From: Phialophora verrucosa | Lineage: Eukaryota > Ascomycota > Eurotiomycetes > Chaetothyriales > Herpotrichiellaceae | DNA length: 64,000 nucleotides | NCBI GenBank assembly: GCA_002099365.1 | Contig: MSED01000006.1 | Coordinates: 2,046,001 to 2,110,000, forward strand | Direction of reading: 5' to 3' | Shown here: positions 52,774 through 63,402 of the stretch, one piece after another | How positions within the stretch are numbered: the first letter of the stretch is position 1 | Layout: each line of letters opens with the position of its first letter | Position numbers and translations under genes: made by a program | The notes under the pieces: model-generated | What the model was told of the DNA's origin: nothing | Database searches by the model: none | Seen by the model: the letters and a program-made list of their open reading frames with translations, nothing else

Positions 52774-54362
52774 TTCTTAGGATCCAGCGACTCGCCCTCC
52801 TGACCCTGTTGGGCCTCTGCATCACCTCTCTTTGTGCCGCCGATGCCGTCGATATCCCCTCCGATGCGTCAGTCTCTTCCTTAGTTGCGTCCGGAAAGGC
52901 TGCCCGAGCCCGAGGAGCCAACAGCGACGCCCTCGCCTACTTCGATGCGGCCGTCTCCAAAGACTCCTCCGACTACCTCACTCTTTTCCAACGAGGCATC
53001 ACCTATTTGTCCTTGGGAAGGAATGCGCAGGCCAGCGCGGATTTTGACAATGTATTAAAATTAAAACCTGGATTTGAGGGAGCATTGTTGCAGAGGGCCA
53101 AGATCAGGGCGAAGAATGCGGATTGGGCTGCGGCCAAGAAGGACTACCATGCGTTGGGAGATCGAGGGCGGGTGGATTTGGCACAATTGGAGGAAGCCGA
53201 GGGCGCAGCCTACCTTGCGGCCGAAGCAGAGAAGAGGCAAGATTGGGAGGCCTGCATCAACCAAGCTGGGATCGCCATCATGACAGCGGGCACGGCCCTG
53301 TCTCTGCGGCAACTGCGTGCGCGATGCCGACTCGAGCGTGGTGAAGTGCAGGAGGCTCTCAGCGATCTTCACCATGTTCTGCAGATTCATCCCGGTCAGG
53401 TCGAACCCCATCTGCAAATATCGGCCATGTTATTCTATAGCCTGGGAGACACGAAGCTGGGTGTGGACCAGATCAAGAAGTGCCTGCATTCCGACCCGGA
53501 CTCGAAGCCGTGCAAGAAGCTCTTCCGAGAAGAAAAGACCATCTTGAAGCTGGTGGATGAGGTAGGGGCTCTTTTTGAAATGAAGCAGTTCAACTCGGCG
53601 GCCAAGTTGTTGGTGGGCAAGGGCACCGAAGATGAACCCGGTTTGCTGTCGGAGCTCAAGTCCAATATTGAGTCTCACCGTTCAACTGGAAACATCCATG
53701 CCAAAGCACCGTCGCACTTGTACACCCACATGCTCGAGAAGACTTGCGAGGCCTACATGTCGATGAACAACATGGCCAAGGCCGGCAAATACTGCCCCGA
53801 GGTGCTGCGCATGGACTCGAACTCACTCCAAGGGCTCCTGTACCAAGCGCAAAAACAGATGGACGCCGAAGAGTACGATGCGGCAATTGCCACGCTTAAC
53901 ACCGCGAGAGACAATCATCCTGAAAGCCAAAACACAATCAACTCAAAACTGCATGAAGCGCAAGTGGCCCTCAAGCGAAGCAAGAACAAGGACTATTACA
54001 AGATCCTTGGAGTTCCTCGTGGCGCTGATGAAACAACGATCAAGAAGGCCTACCGCACGGCCACAAAGACCTATCATCCAGACAAGGCCGCTGCCAAGGG
54101 GATTTCGAAGGAGGAGGCCGAGAAGAAAATGACGGCGATCAATGAGGCCTACGAAGTGCTCAGCGATCCGGAGTTGAAAGCCAAATTCGACAACGGGGAA
54201 GACCCGAACGACCCCATGGCGACTCAAGGAGGCAACCCTTTCCACGGGAGTCCCTTTGGTCAAGGCGGCCAGCAGTTCTTCTTCCAGCAAGGCGGTGGTG
54301 GACAAAGACAGTTCAAGTTCTCGACGGGCGGGAATCCATTTGGAGGGTTCCCTTTCGGATAG
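52770..54362 (+). CDS. ER-lumenal TPR-DnaJ co-chaperone (DNAJC3/P58IPK-like)
   Basis: Intronless, 530 aa. The signal peptide MILRIQRLALLTLLGLCITS ends near LCAADA. TPR repeats fill residues about 35-390: SLVASGKAARARGANSDALA, SSDYLTLFQRGITYLSLGRN, RQLRARCRLERGEVQEALSD, HLYTHMLEKTCEAYMSMNNM and others. A J domain follows at about residues 405-475 (DYYKILGVPRGADETTIKKA) with the HPD triad in TKTYHPDKAAAK. A Gly/Phe/Gln-rich tail ends GGFPFG. This is the layout of animal DNAJC3/P58IPK, which binds misfolded proteins in the ER with its TPR part and recruits the Hsp70 BiP through its J domain. There is no C-terminal HDEL/KDEL. Expression is expected to be linked to the unfolded protein response; a UPR element is not obvious by eye. 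Confidence 0.92.
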   Translation: MILRIQRLALLTLLGLCITSLCAADAVDIPSDASVSSLVASGKAARARGANSDALAYFDAAVSKDSSDYLTLFQRGITYLSLGRNAQASADFDNVLKLKPGFEGALLQRAKIRAKNADWAAAKKDYHALGDRGRVDLAQLEEAEGAAYLAAEAEKRQDWEACINQAGIAIMTAGTALSLRQLRARCRLERGEVQEALSDLHHVLQIHPGQVEPHLQISAMLFYSLGDTKLGVDQIKKCLHSDPDSKPCKKLFREEKTILKLVDEVGALFEMKQFNSAAKLLVGKGTEDEPGLLSELKSNIESHRSTGNIHAKAPSHLYTHMLEKTCEAYMSMNNMAKAGKYCPEVLRMDSNSLQGLLYQAQKQMDAEEYDAAIATLNTARDNHPESQNTINSKLHEAQVALKRSKNKDYYKILGVPRGADETTIKKAYRTATKTYHPDKAAAKGISKEEAEKKMTAINEAYEVLSDPELKAKFDNGEDPNDPMATQGGNPFHGSPFGQGGQQFFFQQGGGGQRQFKFSTGGNPFGGFPFG

Positions 54363-57300
54363 ACCCAAGATATCTGGTCTGTTTCACGGCCCTGTACCTT
54401 GCGTATTCCTTGTCACTTTACGAATTGATACCCCATGCCTCTCAAGCTCCAGCCGTTTCTCGTGCTCTTTCAGAATCAGACTTTTGGATTTCAAGCCACC
54501 ATGGTTGCAGGATTTGCGACAAGGCCAAAGCACTTTCCTTCTCTCGGGCCAGCCTTGACTAGAGTCGACCTCTTCTAGCGTTGTGTGTCTCAGGCCGGCC
54601 ATCTCCCTATCACAACAAGCCAAACTCTGTTTCGGGCGATCATGGAACGCGGAATGACAACGGCTACAGAGCTCACAGTGTGAATGTCAGCGTAAGGACG
54701 ACATACCTTGCCAGGCGCAAATGTGCGAGCATCCGTTCAGGCATAGCACCGCGATTATGCCTAGTCTGCGGGTATGCAGCTTGAAAATCCCCGAACAGCT
54801 TAGATCATCGAGTCTTCGGGCTTGACAAACTCTCTCAAACAGTAAGAGAACACCACGGGGACACTGCGCATGCATATGCATGATGCAGCTTCAACTAGCC
54901 CAGCCTCTGCCCTTGAAGGCTGCACGGTTTCTCAAGCCGGGGATGGATTTGCGTCTAGGAGAATACTCGAGACGCCGGCGCTTTGTACTCCGCATTCGAC
55001 TACTGCAGACTAGTGGTATACCCCTGTCGACGCCTCTGCCAATGAGTCAAAAGCTGCAGATGGGCTGAGACCTCGACTGGTGGTGAAACACTTGACACCT
55101 GCTGCTGCTAAGCGACGTGAACTCAAAAGGACGGTACGTGCCCGTGTTTGGCAGCGGGATGGGAACACTTGCAGCCATTTTCACATGCCGGCCGAGTATA
55201 CCCAGGGTCATGCTCCCTTCAGCAATCTGAAGGTGTCCGCAGGATCAGAGCACAGAACTCATCACATCGCTAAGAGCGTTAGCTGGGACTGCGTGAGGGG
55301 AGCGTGCATCAAAACACGAACTTCGGCAGGACCTTTCGCCGCCTAGGCTTCATGATTCATGACAACGAGGACAGCCTCCTCGTCAGCAGCCTCCGGGGTC
55401 TGTTCCGCACGAGTCAGTCTCGAGACTAATGGTGCTCAAAGGCTGTCGTCCCGGGCACCCATCCCGGACTTGCAAATTGCTGCCCATGCAACGAGACATT
55501 AGCTGGTGATGCATGTCCTCCATCGGCAGCAATCTAATACTAGAACGGGCAATACTCGTACTCCGCCTCGGCCATCCCCGGGATGACAACAAGATTCTGG
55601 GCTGCGATTCCCGCCCGTGCCGCCCTTGTGGCCCTGTCCTTGCTGCAGCAGCGCCAAATCATGGGACCTTGTCAGTCTGAGACGTTGACATCGACGCTTG
55701 CATGTCACAGGCTGACGGGACATGAATGCGGCGTGCGAGATGTGTACGTCAAATCGCCGTTGTCGGAGGTTCACTCTTCCGTGATCCGGCGTTGCGAATT
55801 TCGGACGTCGAGGGCATCTTGACGGGAATACAGACGATCCCCCTGGCCGGTTTCGCGGTGTGGCTGGCAATGGGAGATACGATATCCGGCAGCTCTTGGT
55901 TGCGACTTGGGCACATAACCAGCTATTATGAAGTACTGGAAGATGAAACAGTGCGCATGGACAGATGCTCGGGCTCGGGGAAGCAGGTCTGACTGTTGTT
56001 CTTGCGCTCGGGCAAATTCATGGCCTTGACAACGCACCTACCTGTACGGAGGACGGTGTATTAGAGTTCACCTTTGCATCTTGACTTTGTTTGAGTACAT
56101 AGCCTTGTCCCTCCCGAAGACCATGGTGCCATATTGACGAAACGGCTTAAACTTGGGTACGAAGACTGCGACAAGAAGCCCAGCCCCAGCCCCAGCCCCA
56201 GCCGCAGCCTCACCAGCATCACTGTCATTCAGCGCTGCTGAGAACACTGCGACCGGCATTCCATTCCACCCAGTCTCTTCCTCACTGTTGTAGCTCTGCG
56301 CCACTTCCGCACAGTCTGCCCATGACGCGAAAGTACAGCAATCCGCCAATGGATCTCGCAGTTCGTCGGTTCGTCAGTCCGCCAGGCTCCCTCTTCCCCT
56401 TTCGACGGTCGGATGAAGTACTACAACGCAACGCCGAGCGCAAACGCAGCAGGACTCGAGGATAACGCGGTGAGCGATTATCTTCAACCCTTACGCGGAG
56501 ACGCTGTCCTCGCCGTCATCGCCGCCGTTTTGACGATGCTGCAGCTGTGCTTGCTGTAGAGGCGCGGCGTCGCATAAGCATACGCAACACACCAGTGGAG
56601 GTATAATATTTTGTGCCTAAGACTTCCAGTCCTCGGTGTCTTGAACTTCGAAGATGGAGTGCCGCGCGTATACAATCTGTCTAGAAGCTACAAGACGGCG
56701 TGAGACCCACAGGTGAGCGAGCAAGTGAGTGAGTGAATGTTGTCACGCCGGCTGTGCTGCTGATACACAAAGCCTATATATACCCTCAGTGCCCCCGATA
56801 GCGCCCAGCATTACATAGTCATGGCACAGTGTGATCCGGAGCTCAAACAACGTACATTCATACCCTCATCGTACTCTCGGCCTCCTCTCGTCGTCTCGAT
56901 TGTGATATTTATATTGGGCCGCTTAATATCTGAGGCCACATACCAAGCCTTCCGTGCCGGTCTGTCTACTGTGTACAGTATAATACTGCTCGAGACGAAG
57001 CCGCTACTCAGAGTTGAGGTCTACCGACCGTGGGTAAATGGTAGGTTGGCAGAAAACAAACCGGACTGGTTCCCCTCCGCTGCTCATCCATGGCTTTCGT
57101 GTTCCTCCTGGTCGAAAGTAAGAGCGACGCCTCCTCCTCCTCAGGCTTTGTTCTGTTAGGATTGACTGCGGCTCCAGCTACCAGTAGGACTCTCGTTAGG
57201 TTGGGATGGACGTTGTGCAGGCCTCAGTACCTCCGCCCGGCTTGACTGCCTTTTCGACGTCAGTGAACGTGGAATTCGATACATGAGTTGTAGGAGAACG

Positions 57301-57633
57301 ATCCCGCTTGCGTGGAGAACACACTTTGTCAACATCATTTGACTGGAGGTATCATGTCTATTAAGTCTAGACCATGTCCTCTCTCTCCAAAAGTCCGTCA
57401 CACTCGTCCCATGCGTTCCCGTCATCTTGCTCATCATCTCATCCACAGTATGCCCAGGGTCTCTCCGAACGTAAGAATACAAATCATACATGCGATATGT
57501 GCCATGTAATGCACTCGCCATGCAATGCAATACAGTAAAGGTATAACCTCGTGGAATCGTTAGTCGTACAGAAGTGAATCTTCATCGGCTGCGCGTTAAC
57601 TTCTTCTCCATCATCGTTCATCGGGTCGTGTCC
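54363..57633. other. Gene-poor stretch
   Basis: 3.3 kb in which no gene is supported. A 112-codon frame at 56821-57159 has a TATA-like box 45 bp upstream (TATATATA near 56775) but no motif, and translations elsewhere are poor. A hexamer repeat lies at 56177-56209. The right end is the 3' flank of the coiled-coil gene. Confidence 0.4.
56177..56209. repeat. (AGCCCC)n hexamer repeat
   Basis: About five and a half imperfect AGCCCC/AGCCGC units. On the minus strand in one frame it would encode alternating Gly and Ala, within a 93-codon frame (56349-56068) that I do not trust. Confidence 0.85.
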
Positions 57634-60600
57634 TCATTCTCCTGAGTCAGAGGTGTGGCGACTCGGTACTGCAGTTGTGGTACTCCAGGCGCAACCTGAC
57701 ACTCTCCGAGCTTTCTGGTCACAACAGCCTTCGTGTTTGCGCGTCAGCATGGACAGCTTGCCCGAACTACTGCTGGCTTCGATCTCGATATCGTCCGGTG
57801 TTTGGAAGATCGAGCCCACGGCTTTGCGCTCGCTTCTCGCTGGCTTCAGGGTGTCGTCATTTGGGTACGACAATTCGGACGGCGAAGCTTGTCCGGAAGA
57901 TGCTGCGTGTGTCCGCGTCACGGTTGCATGCGCTTCAGACGGATTCTGACCGGTGATAGCAGATCCTCGATGATGAGTCTTTGGGAATGTTGGTGGAGAA
58001 CTTGAGCTTCGTGCCTTGCCTTTCCCGTCTGAAGGCTTCTCTGACGGGGGCTGATTGCTGACGGTCTTTTTTTCCGCATCGCTGAGCTTCCAATCCTGGC
58101 TGCCATCACTGACATCCGTCTCTGTAGCAAGACTATTTCGTCGAGATCGTCTCCTCTCATCGGCCTCGCGCAACATCTCTGCTGGTCCCTTGACGATAGC
58201 ACCTCCAACTGCGAGCATGATTGCCACACTAAACTTGCCCCAGAGTAACAGTGAGCGACCCCAGCCATCCTTTGATGCTTTGGCAGCTGCGGGTTTGGAA
58301 GAAACTGGTCCGCCAGACCTCCTAACAGACTCTCCGCTGGCATTGATACTTGGCGCAGGAGCAGCCTGTGAGCCCTCGGCGCAGATGTCACTCGCAGAAG
58401 GACGATTGACATCCGGATCGCAATGCCGATTTGCAATGCTTTCCCCATCATAGTTTTCCCAATCACATTCCAAATACGCCGAGGGTGGTTTTCGGTATCC
58501 GATGAACAATCCTAGTACCCACCAGCTCAAGTTCCCAAACATTGACCAGTTCGAACGCCAGGCATTGGCTATCACACGTCGTGCCAAAGCCAGAGGGTCT
58601 CGTCTGAAGCCTTGAACGTAGGATGTGTACCGCGACAGAGTCGCATAAACTGTCTGGATCGACATAGCTGCGAAGGGTCTTGTCCCTATTCCACGATGCT
58701 GGAGTATCTCGAGCGGATTGCGTGCTCTAGTTTTGCCTTGTCTATCAGGAAGGTCAGACTGTCCATTGAGCGGGTTGCTGACCTTCACCTTCGAGGCAGA
58801 GGTTGCTGGCGCACAGTCATGATAATCGGTGGCACGCGGCTCGGCCTTCGTGTGCACGTCATCTGCATAGTTGGTACTCGCCCGTCTGGCGTCTAGAGCT
58901 GAGCTAGTTTTCCTCCGCTTTCGAGGTTTGAGCGAAGAGTCAGGGAATGCATTGTACGAAGAGGATCCATGCGCGCTAGTCCGATGCTGTGAGAACAATG
59001 GCCGTGGGATCTCAACGTTGTCACTTAGTCCAACAGGACTCAATGCATCAGCCTTTGAGCCACTTTCCCTATTTTCCGAAAACGAGGAGATTGTCTTCCA
59101 AACCCAGGAATCGATTCCGGGATGTGAATGGCACCCGACAGGGCTGTGGTCATCCTTATCCGGCAGGTTGTTGTCATCCTGGATCGGACTTTCGTATTGT
59201 CCTGCTTGGTCCGACACCGGAAGTCTGGCCAAAGTCTCGTCCAGTGCACCAAGCCGGAACCGGTTTGCATCCTCAGCAAAGACCTCGTCCAAGCTCTGGA
59301 AAGCAGGGCCAGGCCGACCACTGACAAGATCGGGACTTGAACAAGTCGCCTCGCTATATCCTCCCATAGCTGGCTGCTCAGTGCGTGGTACATCATATAC
59401 ACTAGTCTGAGAGCAAGACCGAACGGGGACGGAGCGGGTTGGTGATGCAAAAGGCGAATTGGAAGGGAGGTTGCCACTGTCAGCAGTAAATGTAGGCAGG
59501 AGGAGAGGCTTGAGCTGCGTAGATCCTGGCATGAACTTTCGCGGCCTCCGCTTTGACGGATTTCGTGAAACGGTTTGTGATGTGCTTTCAGCGCGAAAAT
59601 GACAGCCCGCATCCACGCTTGGACTTGTTAGAACATGGGAGGCCATAGTCGACCGTCTCGAACCAGTGCGACTAACCACCGGGGCACATGACTCCCCATG
59701 ACCTGAGCATATGGAGCGTGTATCGTCGAGGACTCGTGGACTCGAGGCCAAGGGCGAAGAAGGAATCTGCGCTTCAAAGTAGTCGGAGGCGGCCATCGCG
59801 GGCGAAAGCAGCATGGACTGCGGTCTGCTGTAGGTTTGGCATGTGCGCATTGCTGGAGACGAAGGAACTCTTGGAATTATCAAAGACATGGGGCGTGCAC
59901 TTCGTCTCCTGGGGGTGGGAAGCTCAATGCCGTGCTGATTTTTCGTAGGTGATAGTGCAAGAAGCTGGGTCAAGACCTCGTTCCGCCTGGTCATGTCACG
60001 GTTGGTGGCCTCGAGACAGAGCTTCTCATCTTCCAACTTCTCAATCCTGGCTTTCATGCAGTCCAGCGCGGTTTGATCCAGTCTCTTTTCCTGACAATCA
60101 TATTCGAGGTCATGGATGGTGGATTGCTTGAGTTCGACGTCGTCTTCCAGATCCTTAATCCTCCGCTTGAGCTTGAGCTCGGTTTCAGTAGACCGTTCAA
60201 CGGCTTGTTGCAGTTCATACTCGAAAGAAGCCTTGGTAGACTCGAGCTCCTTGTTAAGTCGCTGAATCTCGTCTTTTGCCTTCTTTAGCTTGTCCTTCCA
60301 TGGCAGATGGGTGGTCGGTGAGTACATGGCATCTTTGACCGTCTGTAGCTCATTCTCAATGTGGTCAATATAATCGTCTGGGTTGAAGGTGGGCTTAGCC
60401 AGAGACGGCTTGCGGCTCAGTGTTCGGCGCTTGCCAGGCGACCGTCTCTGGATGTTGAGCGAGCCTTCCCTGAGACCCATGGTCGGTGAATTATCTCGTA
60501 AAGAATCCGGAATAGAGAGTGTATGGATGTCGCCGGAGGCGTCGCGGTAGATCGAAGGTGTGTTTGAATGCTTATCGGGCGAGTCCTCGAAGACTGGGAT

Positions 60601-60996
60601 AGCAGCTCGCCTCTTCAGTCCCCGTATACGATATGCATTGAAGTTGGAGATTTCGTTCAGGATAGCTGACTCCGTGGAAGCATTGCTCAGTTCTTCTGCC
60701 TTGGTTTGGGCCCAGTCATTCTCGTCCCTCCTATTAAATCGAGAAGGAAAGTAGGGGGATTCGTTCTCGCCAGTCCGGTTCAGCTGAGAAAATGGGGTGC
60801 TGATGCCGTTAACAGACAGCGACTGGGCCGAGAACCTGGCGTGGCGAGTCTGCAGAAGCCGCTGTTGCCGAGTATGAGGAGCCGACTTTGGAGTTGTATT
60901 GTTGGGCTGGGAGTCGCGCAATGACGGGGGGATCGATCGAGACCGGGAGTGAAGGCTGTAGGCAGGTGACGGAGGGTGGCCGTGAGCGTCGTCCAT
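57634..60996 (-). CDS. Large coiled-coil protein with two membrane-type segments
   Basis: Uninterrupted 1120-aa frame starting MDDAHGHPPSPAYSLHSRSR at 60996. The first 200 residues are Ser/Arg/Pro-rich. A coiled coil runs from about residue 205 to 345 (DYIDHIENELQTVKDAMYSP, KDKLKKAKDEIQRLNKELES, TELKLKRRIKDLEDDVELKQ, CMKARIEKLEDEKLCLEATN). A long disordered Ser-rich stretch follows. Near the C-terminus are two hydrophobic segments, NLSWWVLGLFIGY and LLLWGKFSVAIMLAVGGAIV, with basic surroundings (DERRRSRRNS). The last 200 residues are low-complexity. The layout suggests a structural protein at a membrane; a spindle-pole-body or nuclear-envelope factor of the Cut12 kind is possible, but I cannot show homology. 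The unbroken frame and the composition argue for a functional gene. Confidence 0.78.
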   Translation of the reverse strand: MDDAHGHPPSPAYSLHSRSRSIPPSLRDSQPNNTTPKSAPHTRQQRLLQTRHARFSAQSLSVNGISTPFSQLNRTGENESPYFPSRFNRRDENDWAQTKAEELSNASTESAILNEISNFNAYRIRGLKRRAAIPVFEDSPDKHSNTPSIYRDASGDIHTLSIPDSLRDNSPTMGLREGSLNIQRRSPGKRRTLSRKPSLAKPTFNPDDYIDHIENELQTVKDAMYSPTTHLPWKDKLKKAKDEIQRLNKELESTKASFEYELQQAVERSTETELKLKRRIKDLEDDVELKQSTIHDLEYDCQEKRLDQTALDCMKARIEKLEDEKLCLEATNRDMTRRNEVLTQLLALSPTKNQHGIELPTPRRRSARPMSLIIPRVPSSPAMRTCQTYSRPQSMLLSPAMAASDYFEAQIPSSPLASSPRVLDDTRSICSGHGESCAPVVSRTGSRRSTMASHVLTSPSVDAGCHFRAESTSQTVSRNPSKRRPRKFMPGSTQLKPLLLPTFTADSGNLPSNSPFASPTRSVPVRSCSQTSVYDVPRTEQPAMGGYSEATCSSPDLVSGRPGPAFQSLDEVFAEDANRFRLGALDETLARLPVSDQAGQYESPIQDDNNLPDKDDHSPVGCHSHPGIDSWVWKTISSFSENRESGSKADALSPVGLSDNVEIPRPLFSQHRTSAHGSSSYNAFPDSSLKPRKRRKTSSALDARRASTNYADDVHTKAEPRATDYHDCAPATSASKVKVSNPLNGQSDLPDRQGKTRARNPLEILQHRGIGTRPFAAMSIQTVYATLSRYTSYVQGFRRDPLALARRVIANAWRSNWSMFGNLSWWVLGLFIGYRKPPSAYLECDWENYDGESIANRHCDPDVNRPSASDICAEGSQAAPAPSINASGESVRRSGGPVSSKPAAAKASKDGWGRSLLLWGKFSVAIMLAVGGAIVKGPAEMLREADERRRSRRNSLATETDVSDGSQDWKLSDAEKKTVSNQPPSEKPSDGKGKARSSSSPPTFPKTHHRGSAITGQNPSEAHATVTRTHAASSGQASPSELSYPNDDTLKPARSERKAVGSIFQTPDDIEIEASSSSGKLSMLTRKHEGCCDQKARRVSGCAWSTTTAVPSRHTSDSGE

Positions 60997-62051
60997 GAAG
61001 AATTATGTTGTCATGGATATCCGGCGCCGACAGGATGGTAAGGCATGCTATTGGTCTTGGGACACGGCTTGACGAACCGGTGAGGGTGGCTTGCTGCCAA
61101 TGACATTCACACAAGATAAATTGCGCAATCTGCAGCATTCCAGGCCTCGTCCTGCGAGAGCTGATGCAATAGGGCGCTCAGCGAGCAAAGGAATGCGAGA
61201 AGTGAAAAGGCTAATAACTGCTCGGGCTCAGGGGTGAAGAGAAGCGTTGGAACATGAAGATTGGAACATGAAGAAGAGTGAGCGCAAGCAGGAGCAAGCA
61301 GTTCTCCTCTCGAGCTGTTTACTTCTTTCCTGTTCCTGGCGAGCTGCATGGAAATCTCCGCCTACGCCTGAAAATCCGAGCCGGAGTGTTCGGGAAGCTC
61401 GCTAGAACGGTGCTGTAGCCAATGGGCGCAGGCTGCACTTTAACTAAGTCAGCAGTGGAGACCGGCTGACTCGCAGGTCTGCCGAGGCACGGGCGCGCAG
61501 GCGCGTCATCACGTGGTCGTTGACAAGCTTCCTCCACCGCGTCGCCATTACTTCCATCTCACTTCCACCTCTACAAACTTTCGTCTCAATCCTCGTCTCT
61601 TCAGCATGTTCGAAATTGGGCTTGATGTGTGTCTGCAGTCTGACCGAATATCGCACATACGCTCGATGCCCCTACTCGAGCCATGTTGCTTTGTCTGGAC
61701 ATTGTCCCATAAGCCAATCACTATTCAACGGTCAACAATGCCTTTATTGTCACGCCAGTGAATCTATTTTGGCCTCTCTATTGTTGCTCTCTGCTGTCTG
61801 CATAGCCCCTAGCCAAAGATGTGACTGTCCTTACAATCCTATTCACAAAGGAGCACAAGGCCGTCTTGCTTATTGTAAGTTATTTTGGGATGGAATCATC
61901 AGAAGGTAGGTCCATATCAACCCAGCTATGGGCGTTTGCTCTTGATTCGAGCCATGACACAACTCCCCTCCACCTGCATCTTCGCCAGTAGGAGACTCGT
62001 TCCACGTATTTCATTCAACGCTGTTGTGTAAGTATATCTTTCATACTCCCA
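60997..62051. other. Divergent promoter region
   Basis: About 1.05 kb between the divergent coiled-coil gene and the Cys-rich gene. Frames on both strands (for example 61520-61909) are motif-free. It probably contains the leader of the plus-strand gene, possibly with a leader intron (a GTAAGT at 61875 and TTGTAAGT around 62030). Confidence 0.45.
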
Positions 62052-63402
62052 ATGTGCAAAGTTCTCGAATATCGATACACCAAGTGTAAGAGGCCTAGAG
62101 GTAAGTGTCCCCAAACCCCCAGCCTCTGTCTTATCGCCTAGCTGTGGCAGACACTGACTTGGCGCAATTATAGACGCAGGACCGGACTATGATGAATTCG
62201 CCCCTGAAAATCTTTGTAACGGTTGGAGAGAAGGCGTCCTCAAGGCCCCATGCCTCATTCAAGTCTGCGACAAGCATGAGGGTGGTGTGGCCCAGTACGA
62301 TATTGACGGCTCTGACGTTTCCAACCTCAAATGCACCCCAACCGTCGAGATCGTCTATATCAGGAGCAAATGCCGCTACTGCGGCGGTGACAGTGATGGC
62401 CATTACGACGTGGACGCCGAGGAGAATAACCGGATTATGCGCAAGCCCAAATTGATTATTCGCACTGGCGGAGACTCGTCGTTTCGGTCCATGGACGACT
62501 ACAACGTACATGTGCCGCAGATCCCGTGGAAGGACCCTTCTTTTCGTATGCCTAACTGGAATCCTACAATTCCTCGAGAAAATGCGCTGGATGACGATGA
62601 GATTGTCAGTCCTCGCACTGTGAAGGAGCGAAAGCCGACTGGCATTGTAAGTTTCCCTGTCCCGACCAAGTCCGACTTCATGTTTGTGACCTTGATTTCT
62701 GTCCCAATAATGACGCTAACTTCCCGGGAACAATAGATGAACCCCAACGACGAGCCTGAAGAATGGGTGGATGCCGATTTGCGGCCCATAGATCTCCTTG
62801 AAAACCACTACGATGAAATCGGCGATCGGCCAAGTTGTCAAGTTGACCGCATCCTCTGTCCGGAAGCGGATGATGAATTATCTCAAGAAGGTTTAGAGTC
62901 GCACGGGTCGCCAACTGACTCGCAGTCGCCAGGGGAAGGGGGTTCTCAGCCTCGCAGTTCCCAAGAAGGATCGCAACTCAATGACTCTTGGCCAGAGGAC
63001 TCTCAGGGAGAGCCGGGAAACCCGTCCGCCGATGGTGGCCAGCAAATAGACGACGGTGCGGATGTAGAACCACCTGATGAAGAAAAGCCTCACTCTGGTC
63101 CTCGCGTCAAACGGAGAAAGGCCAATGACGGCCGAGCCGTGCCAGCTCCTCGGCCACCGGTTCAGCCTCGCAGGAGACCCCACACTCGGAGCATGGGACC
63201 CCCAACGGAGAGTGTTCACCACATGCTCCTGCGACCTAGACAGAGACCGGCTGCGTCGTCTTCCGCGCATGCTAACCCTGCACCCCCACCAGCGACGTCC
63301 AGCAATCCTCCTGCGGCCCCGACCCGAGGCCGTGGCCGTGCTGGCAGAAGCAGAAGCGGAGGCCGTAGAAAAGGAACCACGACCACCAAGGGAAAGCCCT
63401 GA
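62052..63402 (+). CDS. Cys-rich hypothetical protein with basic Pro/Arg tail
   Basis: Three exons (62052-62100, 62174-62646, 62737-63402) with GT-AG introns of 73 and 90 nt encode 395 aa. The first exon is very short: MCKVLEYRYTKCKRPR. The second exon has more Cys pairs (LCNGWREGVLKAPCLIQVC, LKCTPTVEIVYIRSKCRYC) and then SFRSMDDYNVHVPQIPWKDP. The last exon is disordered: a Ser/Gln/Glu-rich part containing PDEEKPHSGPRVKRRKANDG, a probable nuclear signal, and a tail of Pro/Ala and Arg/Gly (RGRGRAGRSRSGGRRKG), which looks RNA- or DNA-binding. I know no family. The start resembles the orphan at 36678 (MCYIDLQHYIHC), so both may belong to a poorly described fungal group with an N-terminal Cys module. 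Frames join cleanly, which is strong support for the exon model. Confidence 0.75.

Noticed and set aside
56068..56349. 93-codon minus-strand frame with a Gly-Ala repeat
   Set aside because: The repeat is produced by the AGCCCC hexamer; there is no other support for coding.
56821..57159. 112-codon frame with an upstream TATA-like box
   Set aside because: The promoter-like context is tempting, but the translation has no recognisable feature apart from one weak hydrophobic stretch and it ends in low-complexity sequence.
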